Assembly (NCBI RefSeq): GCF_003364315.1
Contig: NZ_NXLS01000001.1
Location: 62,001 to 126,000, forward strand
DNA from: Helicobacter ganmani
Lineage (GTDB): Bacteria; Campylobacterota; Campylobacteria; Campylobacterales; Helicobacteraceae
Length of the DNA stretch: 64,000 nt
Direction of reading: 5' to 3'
Shown here: positions 9,764 through 18,828 of the stretch, piece after piece
Numbering within the stretch: the stretch's first letter is position 1
How the letters are laid out: each line of letters opens with the position of its first letter
Notes under the pieces: model-generated
What the model was told of the DNA's origin: nothing
Seen by the model: the letters and a program-made list of their open reading frames with translations, nothing else
Databases searched by the model: none
Position numbers and translations under genes: made by a program

Positions 9764-10516
9764 ATGTTAAACAAAGATGAAATAAAAACCTTGAAAGAAA
9801 TAGAATCTAAATACTATATGCAACCTATGATTGTAAAAATCAATGTGGATATTTCTACTAAAACATTGAGTTTGCAAGAAATTTTTAATCATCTCTATGG
9901 TTATCTTGTAGATTGCAAAGATGAGGTAGGGAATCTCATTCAAAAAAGAATCCAAAAAGGTGAGATTAAAGACGCTTCACAAGCGAGAAAAAGTATCGCT
10001 GGAAGTGCGTTTTCAAATCTCATTGTTTGGGTGTTTCTTAAAAATAAAGAACAAGGCAGCATAAAACAGAATATTTTTATTACTTCTAAAATTTCTTCTA
10101 TTCCACAATGGCAAGATTTATTTTATATCAAAGTAGGAGAGGAGACACAAAAGCCTGATGTAGATTTAGTGATTTATAGTTTAGATTCTAATGCGAAATT
10201 GCATAAAAGTTTAATATTATCCCTTAAGACTTCTTTACGAGAGAGAGCTGGACAAACTTATAAGTGGAAGCTTTTAATGGAGATTGCCAACACAGAATCT
10301 AGTATTAAAGAAAAATATGATATTTCTTACAATCCTCCCATTTCACCGCTTGTATGTTTCGCTACTGTGAATTTTTATAATGAAATTAATAATCCTCAAC
10401 ATAGAGGAATGTTTAAATTTTTTGATTGTGCTTTTATTGGCAAAAATATACAAACGGGTGATTTTATTAAGCCCTTAAGTTATCTTATTGATTATATTGG
10501 CGAGAATCTTCAATGA
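9764..10516 (+). CDS. Type II restriction endonuclease, BsaWI-like
   Basis: A 250-residue protein whose central PDVD (about 131-134), followed some 20 residues later by LSLKTSLRERAGQTYKW, resembles the PD-(D/E)XK core of enzymes cutting CCGG-containing sites, in particular the BsaWI group. The cleavage sequence is an inference. ATG at 9764 has AAGGGG at a normal distance; an ATG at 9758 is too close to it. The stop overlaps the downstream methyltransferase start by 4 bases (ATGA), the usual restriction-modification coupling. Codon use is A/T-rich compared with cmoA and dapE on either side, consistent with horizontal acquisition. Confidence 0.75.
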   Translation: MLNKDEIKTLKEIESKYYMQPMIVKINVDISTKTLSLQEIFNHLYGYLVDCKDEVGNLIQKRIQKGEIKDASQARKSIAGSAFSNLIVWVFLKNKEQGSIKQNIFITSKISSIPQWQDLFYIKVGEETQKPDVDLVIYSLDSNAKLHKSLILSLKTSLRERAGQTYKWKLLMEIANTESSIKEKYDISYNPPISPLVCFATVNFYNEINNPQHRGMFKFFDCAFIGKNIQTGDFIKPLSYLIDYIGENLQ

Positions 10517-11856
10517 CACTTTTAGAAAAATCTTATCTTAATGCAGGATTTGTATCAGAATACAACCTTAAAGATTCTAAAGAACAATATCCAGCTATTT
10601 ATAATTCCAAATACGACTTTTTAGGGCAGTCTTATGCATCAATGTATCCTAATTTGCATAAATATCCCGCAACAATGCTTCCTCAAATTGGGCTTGAATT
10701 GCTTAAGGAATTTAAAGCCAAGAAAAGTAATCTTTTAGACCCATTTTGTGGGAGCGGAAGCAGTTTTGTGAGTGGTTTAGAATATGGGATTAAGCATTTT
10801 ATGGGTTTTGATTTAAATCCTCTAGCAATAATGATTTCAAAGGCGAGAATGTCTTATATAGAATATTCCTATCTTATTAAAGAAAAAGAGAAACTCTTGC
10901 ATCACATAGAATCTAAAAATGAATCGCCTTTAGATTCTAATCCCCTAACAAATATCACAAATCTTGATTTTTGGATAGAGAAAAATGCACAGCGGGATTT
11001 AAAACTGATTTTTTCTTATCTTAAAAATTTAGAGGACAAAAGTGTGCAAAATCTCTTTATACTTGCTTTTAGCGAGACTTTGCGGGAATGTAGCTATACT
11101 CGCAATAATGAATTTAAACTCTTTAGAATGAAAGATTATGAAAATTATAAGCCCAATGTGTATGCTATTTTTACCAAAAATATAGAATCTCTCGTGAGAG
11201 ATTATTTGCAGTTTTATCAACCCAAATTGCAAAAAATTAGTCTTCATCTTAGTAATACAAATTTTCAAAATTCAAAGCAAAAATTTGATACCTTGCTAAC
11301 AAGCCCACCTTATGGGGATTCTAGAACCACTGTGGCGTATGGACAATTTAGCACTTTTATTAATGAGTGGCTAGGCTTTAAAGATCCCAGGAAGTTAGAT
11401 TCTAAACTTATAGGTGGAATAAGGGCTAAAAAACTTTATGAGACAGGTTTAATTAAAGATTATATTTTGGAAATTTCTACAATAGATAAAAAAAGGGCTT
11501 TAGAAATTTCAAGTTTTTATTTTGATTTAGAATCTAGCATTCAAAACCTCATAGATTCTATAAATCTTGGTGGCAAAGTGTTTTTTATCGTGGGCAATCG
11601 TAGAGTAAAAAATATAGAACTTCCTACCGATAGATTTATCGCTGAAGTTTTTTGCAACAATGGCTTTACGCATTTACAAACCATTAAGCGAAAAATTTCT
11701 AACAAATCAATGCCACTTCAAAATTCCCCAACAAACAAAGCTGGGGTTCTCTCACGCACAATGAATGAGGAATACATTGTAATATGCAAGAAGAGGGATT
11801 TAGGAAAATGCAAAAATCATATAGAGATAAAATCGCAAATTGCAGAAATTAAATGA
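10513..11856 (+). CDS. DNA modification methyltransferase of the adjacent restriction system
   Basis: A 447-residue amino-methyltransferase. Motif I is LLDPFCGSG (about 74-82) with SAM-contacting GFDLNPLA next, and motif IV is TSPPY (263-267), continuing GDSRTTVAYGQFS. The SPPY form is most common among N4-cytosine enzymes, but N6-adenine cannot be excluded. The order motif I then motif IV fits an alpha/gamma-like arrangement with a long segment between. It should protect host DNA from the overlapping endonuclease. Its stop overlaps a possible upstream dapE ATG (ATGA). Confidence 0.85.
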   Translation: MTLLEKSYLNAGFVSEYNLKDSKEQYPAIYNSKYDFLGQSYASMYPNLHKYPATMLPQIGLELLKEFKAKKSNLLDPFCGSGSSFVSGLEYGIKHFMGFDLNPLAIMISKARMSYIEYSYLIKEKEKLLHHIESKNESPLDSNPLTNITNLDFWIEKNAQRDLKLIFSYLKNLEDKSVQNLFILAFSETLRECSYTRNNEFKLFRMKDYENYKPNVYAIFTKNIESLVRDYLQFYQPKLQKISLHLSNTNFQNSKQKFDTLLTSPPYGDSRTTVAYGQFSTFINEWLGFKDPRKLDSKLIGGIRAKKLYETGLIKDYILEISTIDKKRALEISSFYFDLESSIQNLIDSINLGGKVFFIVGNRRVKNIELPTDRFIAEVFCNNGFTHLQTIKRKISNKSMPLQNSPTNKAGVLSRTMNEEYIVICKKRDLGKCKNHIEIKSQIAEIK

Positions 11857-11867
11857 TAAGGATTCCA

Positions 11868-13172
11868 ATGCAAACAAACAAAACAAAGAGTATAGAGGTT
11901 TTAAAGCAGCTCATCACTTATCCCACAATCACGCCGCAAGAATGTGGAATCTACGCGTATATTAAAGAGATTTTACACGATTTTGAGGTTTTGGAGTTTG
12001 ACAAAGAGAGAGTAAAGAATCTTTTTTTGTATAAGGATTTAAGTGCGCAAAATGCAGAATCTCATAGGAGCAAAAAAACACATTTGTGCTTTGCGGGGCA
12101 TATTGATGTTGTGCCACCGGGCGAGGGTTGGGCGAGTGAGCCTTTTAGCCCCACCATAAAGGAGGGATTCCTCTATGGCAGGGGTGCGCAGGATATGAAA
12201 GCGGGGGTGGCGGCTTTTTTGTGTGCGATTCGGGAGTTTGTGGATTGTGTGGAATCGCAAAACTTACAAGCCTCTACTAAGGGCGCAAATGCGGAATCGC
12301 AAAACACAACAAGCGAAGTTTCAGACTATGGATTACCACAACTTGATGAATCAAGTCTTGCAACGACACAAGAGCAGGATTCTAGCGATTCTACAAGATT
12401 ACAAGGCTTTAAGGGGATTTTATCGGTGCTTCTTACAAGCGATGAGGAGGGAGCGGCGATTTTTGGGACAAAATATACTTTAGAATGCCTTAAAGAGAGG
12501 GATTTGCTGCCTGATTTTGCAATCGTTGCCGAGCCTACAAGCGTGGCGAAATTTGGCGATATGATAAAAGTCGGAAGACGTGGCTCTATCAATGGAATCT
12601 TAAGAGTATTTGGCAAACAAGGGCATGTGGCGTATCCTAAAAAATGCGTGAATCCTGTGGAGCTGATTGCGCCCTACCTTTCACAAATCGCAGGATATGA
12701 GCTAGACAAAGGAAGTGCGGAGTTTGAGCCAAGTAAGCTTGTGATTACGGATATTCGCGGGGGGTTGGAAGTCGTGAATGTTACGCCTAATGACTTAAAA
12801 ATAATGTTTAATGTGCGAAATTCTACGCAGACAAGTTTAGAGGATTTGCGCCAATATTTAGAAAACTTACTCTCCAAGATTCCGCATTCTTTGGAATTAA
12901 ATCAAAGTTCTAAGCCTTTTTTGACAAACAAACAAAGCCGCATTGTGCAAAGAATCGCAAAGGTTTTAGAATCCAAAAACGGCTTTGCTCCGGAGTTTAG
13001 CACAAGTGGTGGCACAAGTGATGCGCGGTATTTTGCGGAATATGGAGTGAGCGTAGTGGAATGTGGCGTGTGCAACGATAGCATTCATTCCATTAACGAG
13101 CGTGTGCGTTTGAGTGAGGTAGAATCGCTCCAAAATGTTTTTTTGACTTTGTTAGCACAATGGAATCTCTAA
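11868..13172 (+). CDS. dapE: Succinyl-diaminopimelate desuccinylase DapE with a low-complexity insert
   Basis: Zinc hydrolase giving LL-diaminopimelate for lysine and peptidoglycan. ATG at 11868 was chosen because AAGGA lies 6 bases before it; an upstream ATG at 11853 lacks a site. Metal and catalytic positions are visible: GHIDVVPPG (H78, D80), GRGAQDMKAG (D109), SDEEG (E193/E194). The protein is 434 residues against about 375-390 usually. The excess is a Ser/Gln/Asn/Thr/Glu-rich insert at about residues 128-178, just before the conserved KGILSVLLTSDEEG strand. The reading frame is intact, so the enzyme is probably functional. Confidence 0.95.
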   Translation: MQTNKTKSIEVLKQLITYPTITPQECGIYAYIKEILHDFEVLEFDKERVKNLFLYKDLSAQNAESHRSKKTHLCFAGHIDVVPPGEGWASEPFSPTIKEGFLYGRGAQDMKAGVAAFLCAIREFVDCVESQNLQASTKGANAESQNTTSEVSDYGLPQLDESSLATTQEQDSSDSTRLQGFKGILSVLLTSDEEGAAIFGTKYTLECLKERDLLPDFAIVAEPTSVAKFGDMIKVGRRGSINGILRVFGKQGHVAYPKKCVNPVELIAPYLSQIAGYELDKGSAEFEPSKLVITDIRGGLEVVNVTPNDLKIMFNVRNSTQTSLEDLRQYLENLLSKIPHSLELNQSSKPFLTNKQSRIVQRIAKVLESKNGFAPEFSTSGGTSDARYFAEYGVSVVECGVCNDSIHSINERVRLSEVESLQNVFLTLLAQWNL

Positions 13173-13300
13173 AACAATATAAATGTGCCTTTGCGAGAAA
13201 TGAACGTAGTAAATGACAAAGTAAGCCATAATCATATAAAATCTCGTCTGTAAAAGACGCAGTAGCAAATGCAAAACTTACCCGCAAGGACGCAGGTGAG
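13173..13300. repeat. Intergenic segment with dispersed-repeat-like motifs
   Basis: This 128-base gap lies between the convergent dapE and M48 genes and has no ORF. It holds AATGACAAAG, TAAGCCATAA and GCAAGGAC, short motifs that recur in the same general order in the gaps near 46.2-46.4 kb and 53.3-53.4 kb. It may be a decayed copy of an interspersed element; by-eye evidence only. Confidence 0.35.
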
Positions 13301-14065
13301 TTATTTCTTTTGCTCTTGCTGTGCAAGCAATTTTTCAATTTCTGCGATTCGCTTGGAATCGTTTGGGTGAGTAGAGAGGAAGTCAGAAGGGTTTTTCTCG
13401 CCATTTTTTGACATTTTCTGCCAAAAGCTAATAGCGGCTTTGGGATTGTAACCTGCTTTTTGCATTAAAAGAATACCCGCTTTATCCGCTTCTAGCTCGT
13501 GAGAACGACTAAAAGGCAACATTACGCCTACATTGCTTCCTATGCTGTAAGCTTGATTGAAAAGATTGCTATATCCAGGTGCTGCAGAACCTATGATAAC
13601 CCCCAATAATCCCCCTCCGATTTGTTGAAGCGTCTGCATACTCATTCGTTCTGCTCCGTGTCGCAGAATCGTGTGGGCAATCTCGTGAGATAATACGACA
13701 GCAAGTTCATCATCACTTGCAACAAGGGGCATTAATCCTGTATAAACAAACACCTTACCCCCAGGCAAACAAAAGGCATTAACTTGCTCGTCCTCTAAAA
13801 GATAAAATTCCCAAACAAAATCCGGACGCTCCGCGACATCTGCGATTCTTTGTCCAACGCGCTGAATCATTTGTGCTTGTTTTTGGTTATTGCTGACTTT
13901 GGATTGTTGTAAAACTTGTTTTGCACTTTGTTCTCCTAATGCGATTTCTTCTTGGCTATTCAAAAGCATTAATTGCGAACGATTTGTAAGAGCAGTAGAA
14001 GAGCAGGCACTAAAAGACATGCAAGCTATCAAAGCAATGAAACTGCACAATAAATGTTTTCTCAT
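13301..14065 (-). CDS. M48 family metalloprotease, lipoprotein
   Basis: A 254-residue envelope protease. The N-terminal signal ends in the lipobox MSFSAC (C21). The gluzincin motif HEIAH (H127-H131) is followed about 60 residues later by ELEADKAG, supplying the third zinc ligand. The overall pattern (LGEQSAKQVL, NAFCLPGGKVFVYTGL) matches the LoiP/YcaL/BepA-type periplasmic quality-control proteases. ATG at 14065 has AAGGAG upstream. It lacks the TPR domain of BepA, so the role in outer-membrane protein quality control is an inference. Confidence 0.9.
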   Translation of the reverse strand: MRKHLLCSFIALIACMSFSACSSTALTNRSQLMLLNSQEEIALGEQSAKQVLQQSKVSNNQKQAQMIQRVGQRIADVAERPDFVWEFYLLEDEQVNAFCLPGGKVFVYTGLMPLVASDDELAVVLSHEIAHTILRHGAERMSMQTLQQIGGGLLGVIIGSAAPGYSNLFNQAYSIGSNVGVMLPFSRSHELEADKAGILLMQKAGYNPKAAISFWQKMSKNGEKNPSDFLSTHPNDSKRIAEIEKLLAQQEQKK

Positions 14066-14263
14066 AAATTCTCCTTAGTGCAATTTGTGAAATATTGAAA
14101 TATATTGTATAAAAATTCTGCTAAAATTAAATAAAGACTTAATATTTGATTGAATTTGATTTAAATCGGATTTATTTTTGAGAAAAAATTGTAGAATTAC
14201 TCTTGAAATCAAATGATTAAAAGGCGGAATTTGAATGCCAAGTCTGCAAAATAAGGAGAAATA

Positions 14264-16261
14264 ATGTTTATTTTAAATAATCTAAAAGTTGGGGTTAAAT
14301 TAATTTGCTTGATGTTAATTCCTCTGATTACCCTAATTGCCTTTTCGCTTGTTTTAGTCAGCGAACGTTATCGGATTGCACAGGAATCTGCGTTGCTAAA
14401 GCATGGTGTAACATTAGCAACTAAGATTTCTCTCGTGATTCACGAATTGCAAAAAGAGCGCGGAACTTCGGCTGGATTTTTGGGTTCAAAAGGTCAAGAC
14501 TTCAAAGAGGCTCTACAAAATCAACGAAAATTAAGCGACGAAAAAATCAAAGAATTGCACGATTTTTTGCAGGAGTTTAATTTGCAAACTTATCCAAAAA
14601 ATATTCAAGATTCTTTAAAAATTTCTCTTGATAGAATGGGGCAAATCAATGGGATTCGGCAGGGAGTGGATTCCTTAAATGTTAAAGTGGGAGATATTTT
14701 GGGTTATTACACAGGCACGATTGCTTCTAATATTCAATCCATTGTGGAAATTATCAATATTAGCACAAATGACCAAATCACAAGGAATCTCCTCGCCTAT
14801 GTGAATTTTTTGAATGCAAAAGAAAATGCAGGACAAGAACGCGCCGTGCTTTCTAATACCTTTGGAGCGGATAAGTTTGCAGCAGGTATTTATAATCGTT
14901 TTATCGCTTTAACGATTGCGCAAAATATTTTCTTAGAAGATTTTAAACGTTATGCAAGTAGCGGAGATTATCAGTATTATCTTAAAATAACTGAAGATAA
15001 GAGTTTTTCTGAAGTGGAAAGAATGCGTAAAATTGCAATGGAACATTTTATAGATGGGGGATTTGGGGTTAAAGCAACTTATTGGTTTGGCACTATTACA
15101 CAGAAAATCAATCTACTAAAAAATGTTGAAGATAGATTAGCAAAAGGCTTAATGGAACAAATTACAAAGATTGAAAAAGCAAATTTTTTTAGCTTTTGGT
15201 TTATGCTTAGTATTGCAAGTGTTGTAGTAATCCTTACTTTGGTAGTAGGTTATTTGATTGCGCATAGTATTACCTTTAGGATTCGTTTAATGCGAAAATA
15301 TCTAGTTGAATTAAAGAATACAAAAGACATCAGTAAAAAATTTGTGGTTACAAAAAGTTCCGATGAAATAGGCGTAATCCAACAAGCAATGAATGATTTT
15401 CTTGAGGCAATTCGGCAAATTTTCTTACAATTAGCTCCACAAAGCAAAGAAAATTTGCAAACTTCCAAGAATTTGCTTGATAGTGCTAAAGAAGTTTCAG
15501 GACGCACACAAGAGGGGTTTGAGTTGTCCAATCAGACGGAAATAACTGGTAAAGAAGTAGGGAAAAAGCTAGAGGATAATATCCAAAAAACCAATGCGAC
15601 AATGCACGATGTGCTTGCGGCAAAAGAGGAATTAGACAATGCGTCCCATACGATTGCGAATTTCACCCAAAACATCTCACAAGACGCACAAATGCAAGAA
15701 GATTTGGTGCATAATGTTTCTTTGCTAGACAAAGAAGCGCAAAATATTAAAGGAATCTTAGGCGCGATTGATGATATTGCCTCGCAAACGAATCTTTTGG
15801 CTTTGAATGCTGCGATTGAAGCGGCGCGTGCGGGAGAACACGGCAGAGGATTCGCTGTGGTGGCTGATGAAGTGCGACAACTTGCAGAAAGGACGCAAAA
15901 GTCTCTTAACGAGATTGACGCAATTATCAATACAATCGTGCAGTCTATCAGCGGAGTAAGTAGTCAAATTACACAAAATGCAAAAAGCTTTTATCATATT
16001 GTAGAAGAATCACAAAGTATTCAAGAAACAATTTCCTCTGTGGTAGAAAAAATCAAAATTATCAGCACTCTAGCGCAAGAAACGATTGACAGCTCTTCAG
16101 TGCTAAGTAAGGATACTGAAATGCTTTTAGAAAACAATAAAACGCTTAATCAAAATCTTCAAGGAATCGCAAGTGAGATGAATAGAATCTCATCAGTTTC
16201 TAATGAGTTAGAAAGCCGAGCGGTAGAAATGGAGAATAAAATTAATGAATTTAGGTTCTAA
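14264..16261 (+). CDS. Methyl-accepting chemotaxis protein with NIT sensor domain
   Basis: A 665-residue chemoreceptor. TM1 is about 13-33; the periplasmic domain carries the nitrate/nitrite-sensing (NIT) signature [18 protein letters not shown] (about 60-77); TM2 is about 307-333; a HAMP-like linker follows; then the long cytoplasmic coiled coil has the conserved tip [38 protein letters not shown] (about 505-545). It should feed CheA/CheW. The ligand is only suggested by domain type. No C-terminal CheR-binding pentapeptide is present. AAGGAG precedes the ATG. A promoter was not clearly identified in the 198-base divergent gap with the M48 gene. Confidence 0.94.
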   Translation: MFILNNLKVGVKLICLMLIPLITLIAFSLVLVSERYRIAQESALLKHGVTLATKISLVIHELQKERGTSAGFLGSKGQDFKEALQNQRKLSDEKIKELHDFLQEFNLQTYPKNIQDSLKISLDRMGQINGIRQGVDSLNVKVGDILGYYTGTIASNIQSIVEIINISTNDQITRNLLAYVNFLNAKENAGQERAVLSNTFGADKFAAGIYNRFIALTIAQNIFLEDFKRYASSGDYQYYLKITEDKSFSEVERMRKIAMEHFIDGGFGVKATYWFGTITQKINLLKNVEDRLAKGLMEQITKIEKANFFSFWFMLSIASVVVILTLVVGYLIAHSITFRIRLMRKYLVELKNTKDISKKFVVTKSSDEIGVIQQAMNDFLEAIRQIFLQLAPQSKENLQTSKNLLDSAKEVSGRTQEGFELSNQTEITGKEVGKKLEDNIQKTNATMHDVLAAKEELDNASHTIANFTQNISQDAQMQEDLVHNVSLLDKEAQNIKGILGAIDDIASQTNLLALNAAIEAARAGEHGRGFAVVADEVRQLAERTQKSLNEIDAIINTIVQSISGVSSQITQNAKSFYHIVEESQSIQETISSVVEKIKIISTLAQETIDSSSVLSKDTEMLLENNKTLNQNLQGIASEMNRISSVSNELESRAVEMENKINEFRF

Positions 16262-16272
16262 AAAGGATTTGC

Positions 16273-16779
16273 TTGAAAGATATTTTTGAAAAATTAATGT
16301 GGAATGCGCGGCTTTTTATTATTTTAGCCGTCATTTTATCTCTTGTTGGTTCTATTTTATTGTTTATCGTTGCGAGTGTAGATATACTCAAAGTCGCAAA
16401 GCAAACCTATTTGTATTATATTGGTTCATTGGGGGCAGACGCGGATATTCATCATCTTTTGCTAAATGTAATTATTATGGCAGTGGATTTGTATTTGATT
16501 GCAGTGGTGCTGTTGATTTTTTCCTTTGGGCTTTATGAATTGTTTATCGCAAAGATTCAAATTAAAGATGAAAATAATTCCAAAGTGCTAGAGATTCATA
16601 CCCTAGACCAATTAAAAGATAAGCTCGCAAAAGTCATCGTAATGGCTTTGATTGTAGCATTTTTCTCTAAAGTGCTGAATATGGGAATGAAAAATACGCA
16701 AGATATGCTGTTTTTTGCGATTTCTATTTTGGCACTTGCTGTGGGATTGTATTTTCTGCACAAAGACTCTAAGCATTAA
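16273..16779 (+). CDS. YqhA family (UPF0114) membrane protein
   Basis: A 168-residue protein with about four membrane segments (about 12-36, 57-90, 116-136, 140-160). The pattern LWNARLFIILAVILSLVGSILLF... and the later LAKVIVMALIVAFF matches the UPF0114/YqhA family, whose function is not established. TTG at 16273 is the start, behind AAAAGGA. It lies 11 bases after the chemoreceptor and just before lolA. Confidence 0.8.
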   Translation: MKDIFEKLMWNARLFIILAVILSLVGSILLFIVASVDILKVAKQTYLYYIGSLGADADIHHLLLNVIIMAVDLYLIAVVLLIFSFGLYELFIAKIQIKDENNSKVLEIHTLDQLKDKLAKVIVMALIVAFFSKVLNMGMKNTQDMLFFAISILALAVGLYFLHKDSKH

Positions 16780-16789
16780 AAGGCATTTA

Positions 16790-17353
16790 ATGTATAAATT
16801 GTTTCAATTTTACCTTGAGATTCTATTTAAAAGCGGAATCGTAATGCTGTTTTTCGCAACTTTTGCAAATGCGCAATCCTTGAAAGAAATCCAATCTTTT
16901 AGCGCGGATTTTACACAAACTTTGTATTCCTTTGAAGAGAATGCACAAAATCAAATTGTCTATAAAGGCAAAATCCAAGCACTTGCACCTGCAAGTGTGC
17001 GGTGGAGTTATACTAGCCCGATTCCTAAAGAGATTTTTATCCAAGAGGGAACAATGATTATCTATGAGCCGAAGTTAAAACAAGCAATTTTTACGCGACT
17101 ACAAGAAAATATGAATTTGCTTTATTTACTGCAAAATGCGCAAAAAATTACAGAAAATCACTACGAGGCAGTGATTTTGAAGCAAAAATATGATTTATAT
17201 TTGGAGAATGGAATCCCAAAACAAATTAGTTTCAAGGATTCTTTAAACAATAAAATTGAAATTTTATTTGAGAATATCAAAGTCAATTCCACAATAGAAT
17301 CTCATATTTTTGACTTTCAACCAAAAAGTGAAATAGATATTATTTATAATTAA
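16790..17353 (+). CDS. lolA: Outer-membrane lipoprotein carrier protein LolA
   Basis: Periplasmic chaperone that takes lipoproteins from LolCDE to the outer membrane. ATG at 16790, with AAAAGG before it, gives 187 residues with a signal peptide ending ...FFATFANA-QS. An upstream in-frame ATG would add 25 residues lying inside the preceding gene and is unlikely. The segments SFSADFTQTLYS and YKGKIQALAPASVRWSYTSPIPKEIFIQ are typical of LolA. It lies 10 bases after the YqhA-like gene. Confidence 0.9.
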   Translation: MYKLFQFYLEILFKSGIVMLFFATFANAQSLKEIQSFSADFTQTLYSFEENAQNQIVYKGKIQALAPASVRWSYTSPIPKEIFIQEGTMIIYEPKLKQAIFTRLQENMNLLYLLQNAQKITENHYEAVILKQKYDLYLENGIPKQISFKDSLNNKIEILFENIKVNSTIESHIFDFQPKSEIDIIYN

Positions 17354-17355
17354 AT

Positions 17356-17411
17356 GTGTAAAAAAATAGCAAATTTTAAAATTTTTGCAAAAATTTAAAT
17401 TTTTTTTACAC
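17356..17411 (+). terminator. Long AT-rich inverted repeat after lolA
   Basis: GTGTAAAAAAAT at 17356-17367 pairs with the run of T followed by ACAC ending at 17411; an inner GCAAA/TTTGC pair strengthens the fold. It begins 3 bases after the lolA stop and is followed by T6A6 (17412-17423). It is a plausible terminator for the lolA unit, and the A/T runs may also serve as an upstream element for the gltA promoter. Confidence 0.5.
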
Positions 17412-17429
17412 TTTTTTAAAAAAGTTCGT

Positions 17430-17435
17430 TAAAAT
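17430..17435 (+). promoter_or_regulatory. Probable -10 element of gltA
   Basis: TAAAAT at 17430-17435 lies about 31 bases before the gltA ATG and behind long A/T tracts, consistent with a sigma-70 promoter in this group. No clear -35 was seen. Confidence 0.4.
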
Positions 17436-17466
17436 AGATAGAATTTGATTTTTTTAAGGAGTATGT

Positions 17467-18750
17467 ATGGGAACGATTACATTAATCAACAATGAAACAG
17501 GTGAAAAGTTTGATTTTGACCTTATTAACTGCACGCGCGGTCCTAAGGCAGTAGATTTTAGCAAATTATTCGAACGTGCGAATATTTTTTCTTACGACCC
17601 CGGGTATGGTTCAACCGCAGGTTGTGAATCCACAATTAGCTATATAGATGGTAAAAATGGGCAATTACTTTACAAAGGAATCCCAGTTGAAGAGATTGTT
17701 GAAAAATATAAATTTACAGATGTGGCAAAATTGCTTATCACAGGAGAAGCTCCAAAGAATGAACAAGAATCCAAAGAATTTGATTTAGAGTTGCGTCATA
17801 GAGCTTTTTTGCACGAGGGTTTGATTAATATCTTTAGCGCATTTCCTGATGGAGGACACCCTATGGCAAACTTAAGTTCTGCTGTTGCAGCACTTTCTAC
17901 TTTCCATTTTGACCACAAGGAAATGGACGACGAGGAAGATTATCAAACAATGGCACGTAGAATCATCGCAAAAATTACGACTTTGGTTGCTTTTTCCTAT
18001 CGTAATTCTATTGGTGCACCTTTGATTTATCCCGATGTAAGTCGTAGCTATGTAGAGAATTTCCTCTATATGTTGCGTGCGTATCCTGGAGGAAGACTTA
18101 AATATACTCTGAAAGGAGAGGAAGAAATCTCCGCACTTGAGGTAGAGGCGTTGGATAAAATCTTTACCCTCCACGCAGACCACGGACAAAATGCTTCTAC
18201 AACAACAGTGCGCAATGTCGCTTCCACAGGCGTGCATCCTTATGCGGCAATTTCTGCTGGAATCAATGCACTTTGGGGACCTGCACACGGTGGAGCAAAT
18301 GAGAAAGTTTTGGTGCAGTTAGAGCAAATTGGCGATGTAAAAAATGTAGATAAGTTTGTCGCAAAAGCAAAGGATAAAAGTGATTCCTTTAGATTAATGG
18401 GGTTTGGACATCGTGTTTATAAGAGCTATGACCCTCGCGCAAAAGCTATTAAGGCTTTAAAAGATGAGTTAAACAAAAAAGGTATTACAATGAATGCGCG
18501 TTTAAGCGAAATTGCGGAGAAACTAGAAGAAGTCGCTTTGAATGACGATTATTTCAAAGAAAGAAATCTTTATCCCAATGTAGATTTTTATAGTGGAATC
18601 ATTTTGACTGCATTAAAGATTCCTGTGCAGCTTTTTACTCCAATGTTTGTGATTGGTAGAATGCCGGGTTGGTGTGCGCAAGTGATGGAACACATTAAAA
18701 ATCCACACGCTAGAATCACGCGTCCAAGACAAGTTTATCTAGGTAAGTAG
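17467..18750 (+). CDS. gltA: Citrate synthase
   Basis: Condenses oxaloacetate and acetyl-CoA at entry to the TCA cycle. The 427-residue length is that of type I bacterial citrate synthases. Conserved catalytic segments are visible: [47 protein letters not shown] and the C-terminal [19 protein letters not shown] precedes the ATG. It stands as its own transcription unit between lolA and the DAHP synthase gene. Confidence 0.98.
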   Translation: MGTITLINNETGEKFDFDLINCTRGPKAVDFSKLFERANIFSYDPGYGSTAGCESTISYIDGKNGQLLYKGIPVEEIVEKYKFTDVAKLLITGEAPKNEQESKEFDLELRHRAFLHEGLINIFSAFPDGGHPMANLSSAVAALSTFHFDHKEMDDEEDYQTMARRIIAKITTLVAFSYRNSIGAPLIYPDVSRSYVENFLYMLRAYPGGRLKYTLKGEEEISALEVEALDKIFTLHADHGQNASTTTVRNVASTGVHPYAAISAGINALWGPAHGGANEKVLVQLEQIGDVKNVDKFVAKAKDKSDSFRLMGFGHRVYKSYDPRAKAIKALKDELNKKGITMNARLSEIAEKLEEVALNDDYFKERNLYPNVDFYSGIILTALKIPVQLFTPMFVIGRMPGWCAQVMEHIKNPHARITRPRQVYLGK

Positions 18751-18828
18751 GATTCGGTAAGGGTTGTTTTATTTTTTGTTGGGTAGAATTGCCAATTTAT
18801 TTTTAATTTTAATGTATTAGGAAAATCA

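Noticed and set aside
9727-9780. A 17-codon ORF (ATG at 9727) between cmoA and the endonuclease gene, with GGGGTAGGA before it.
   Set aside because: It ends inside the endonuclease start, has no recognisable sequence and may be chance; no controller-protein or leader-peptide features are visible.
12223-12483. Open frames opposite or out of frame with dapE around the low-complexity insert.
   Set aside because: They follow the biased base composition of the insert and have no start signals; dapE is intact through the region.
14066-14263. Possible sigma-54 or sigma-28 flagellar promoter ahead of the chemoreceptor (GGAATTTGAATGCC).
   Set aside because: It does not match the TGGCAC-N5-TTGC or TAAA-N15-CGATAT patterns well enough.
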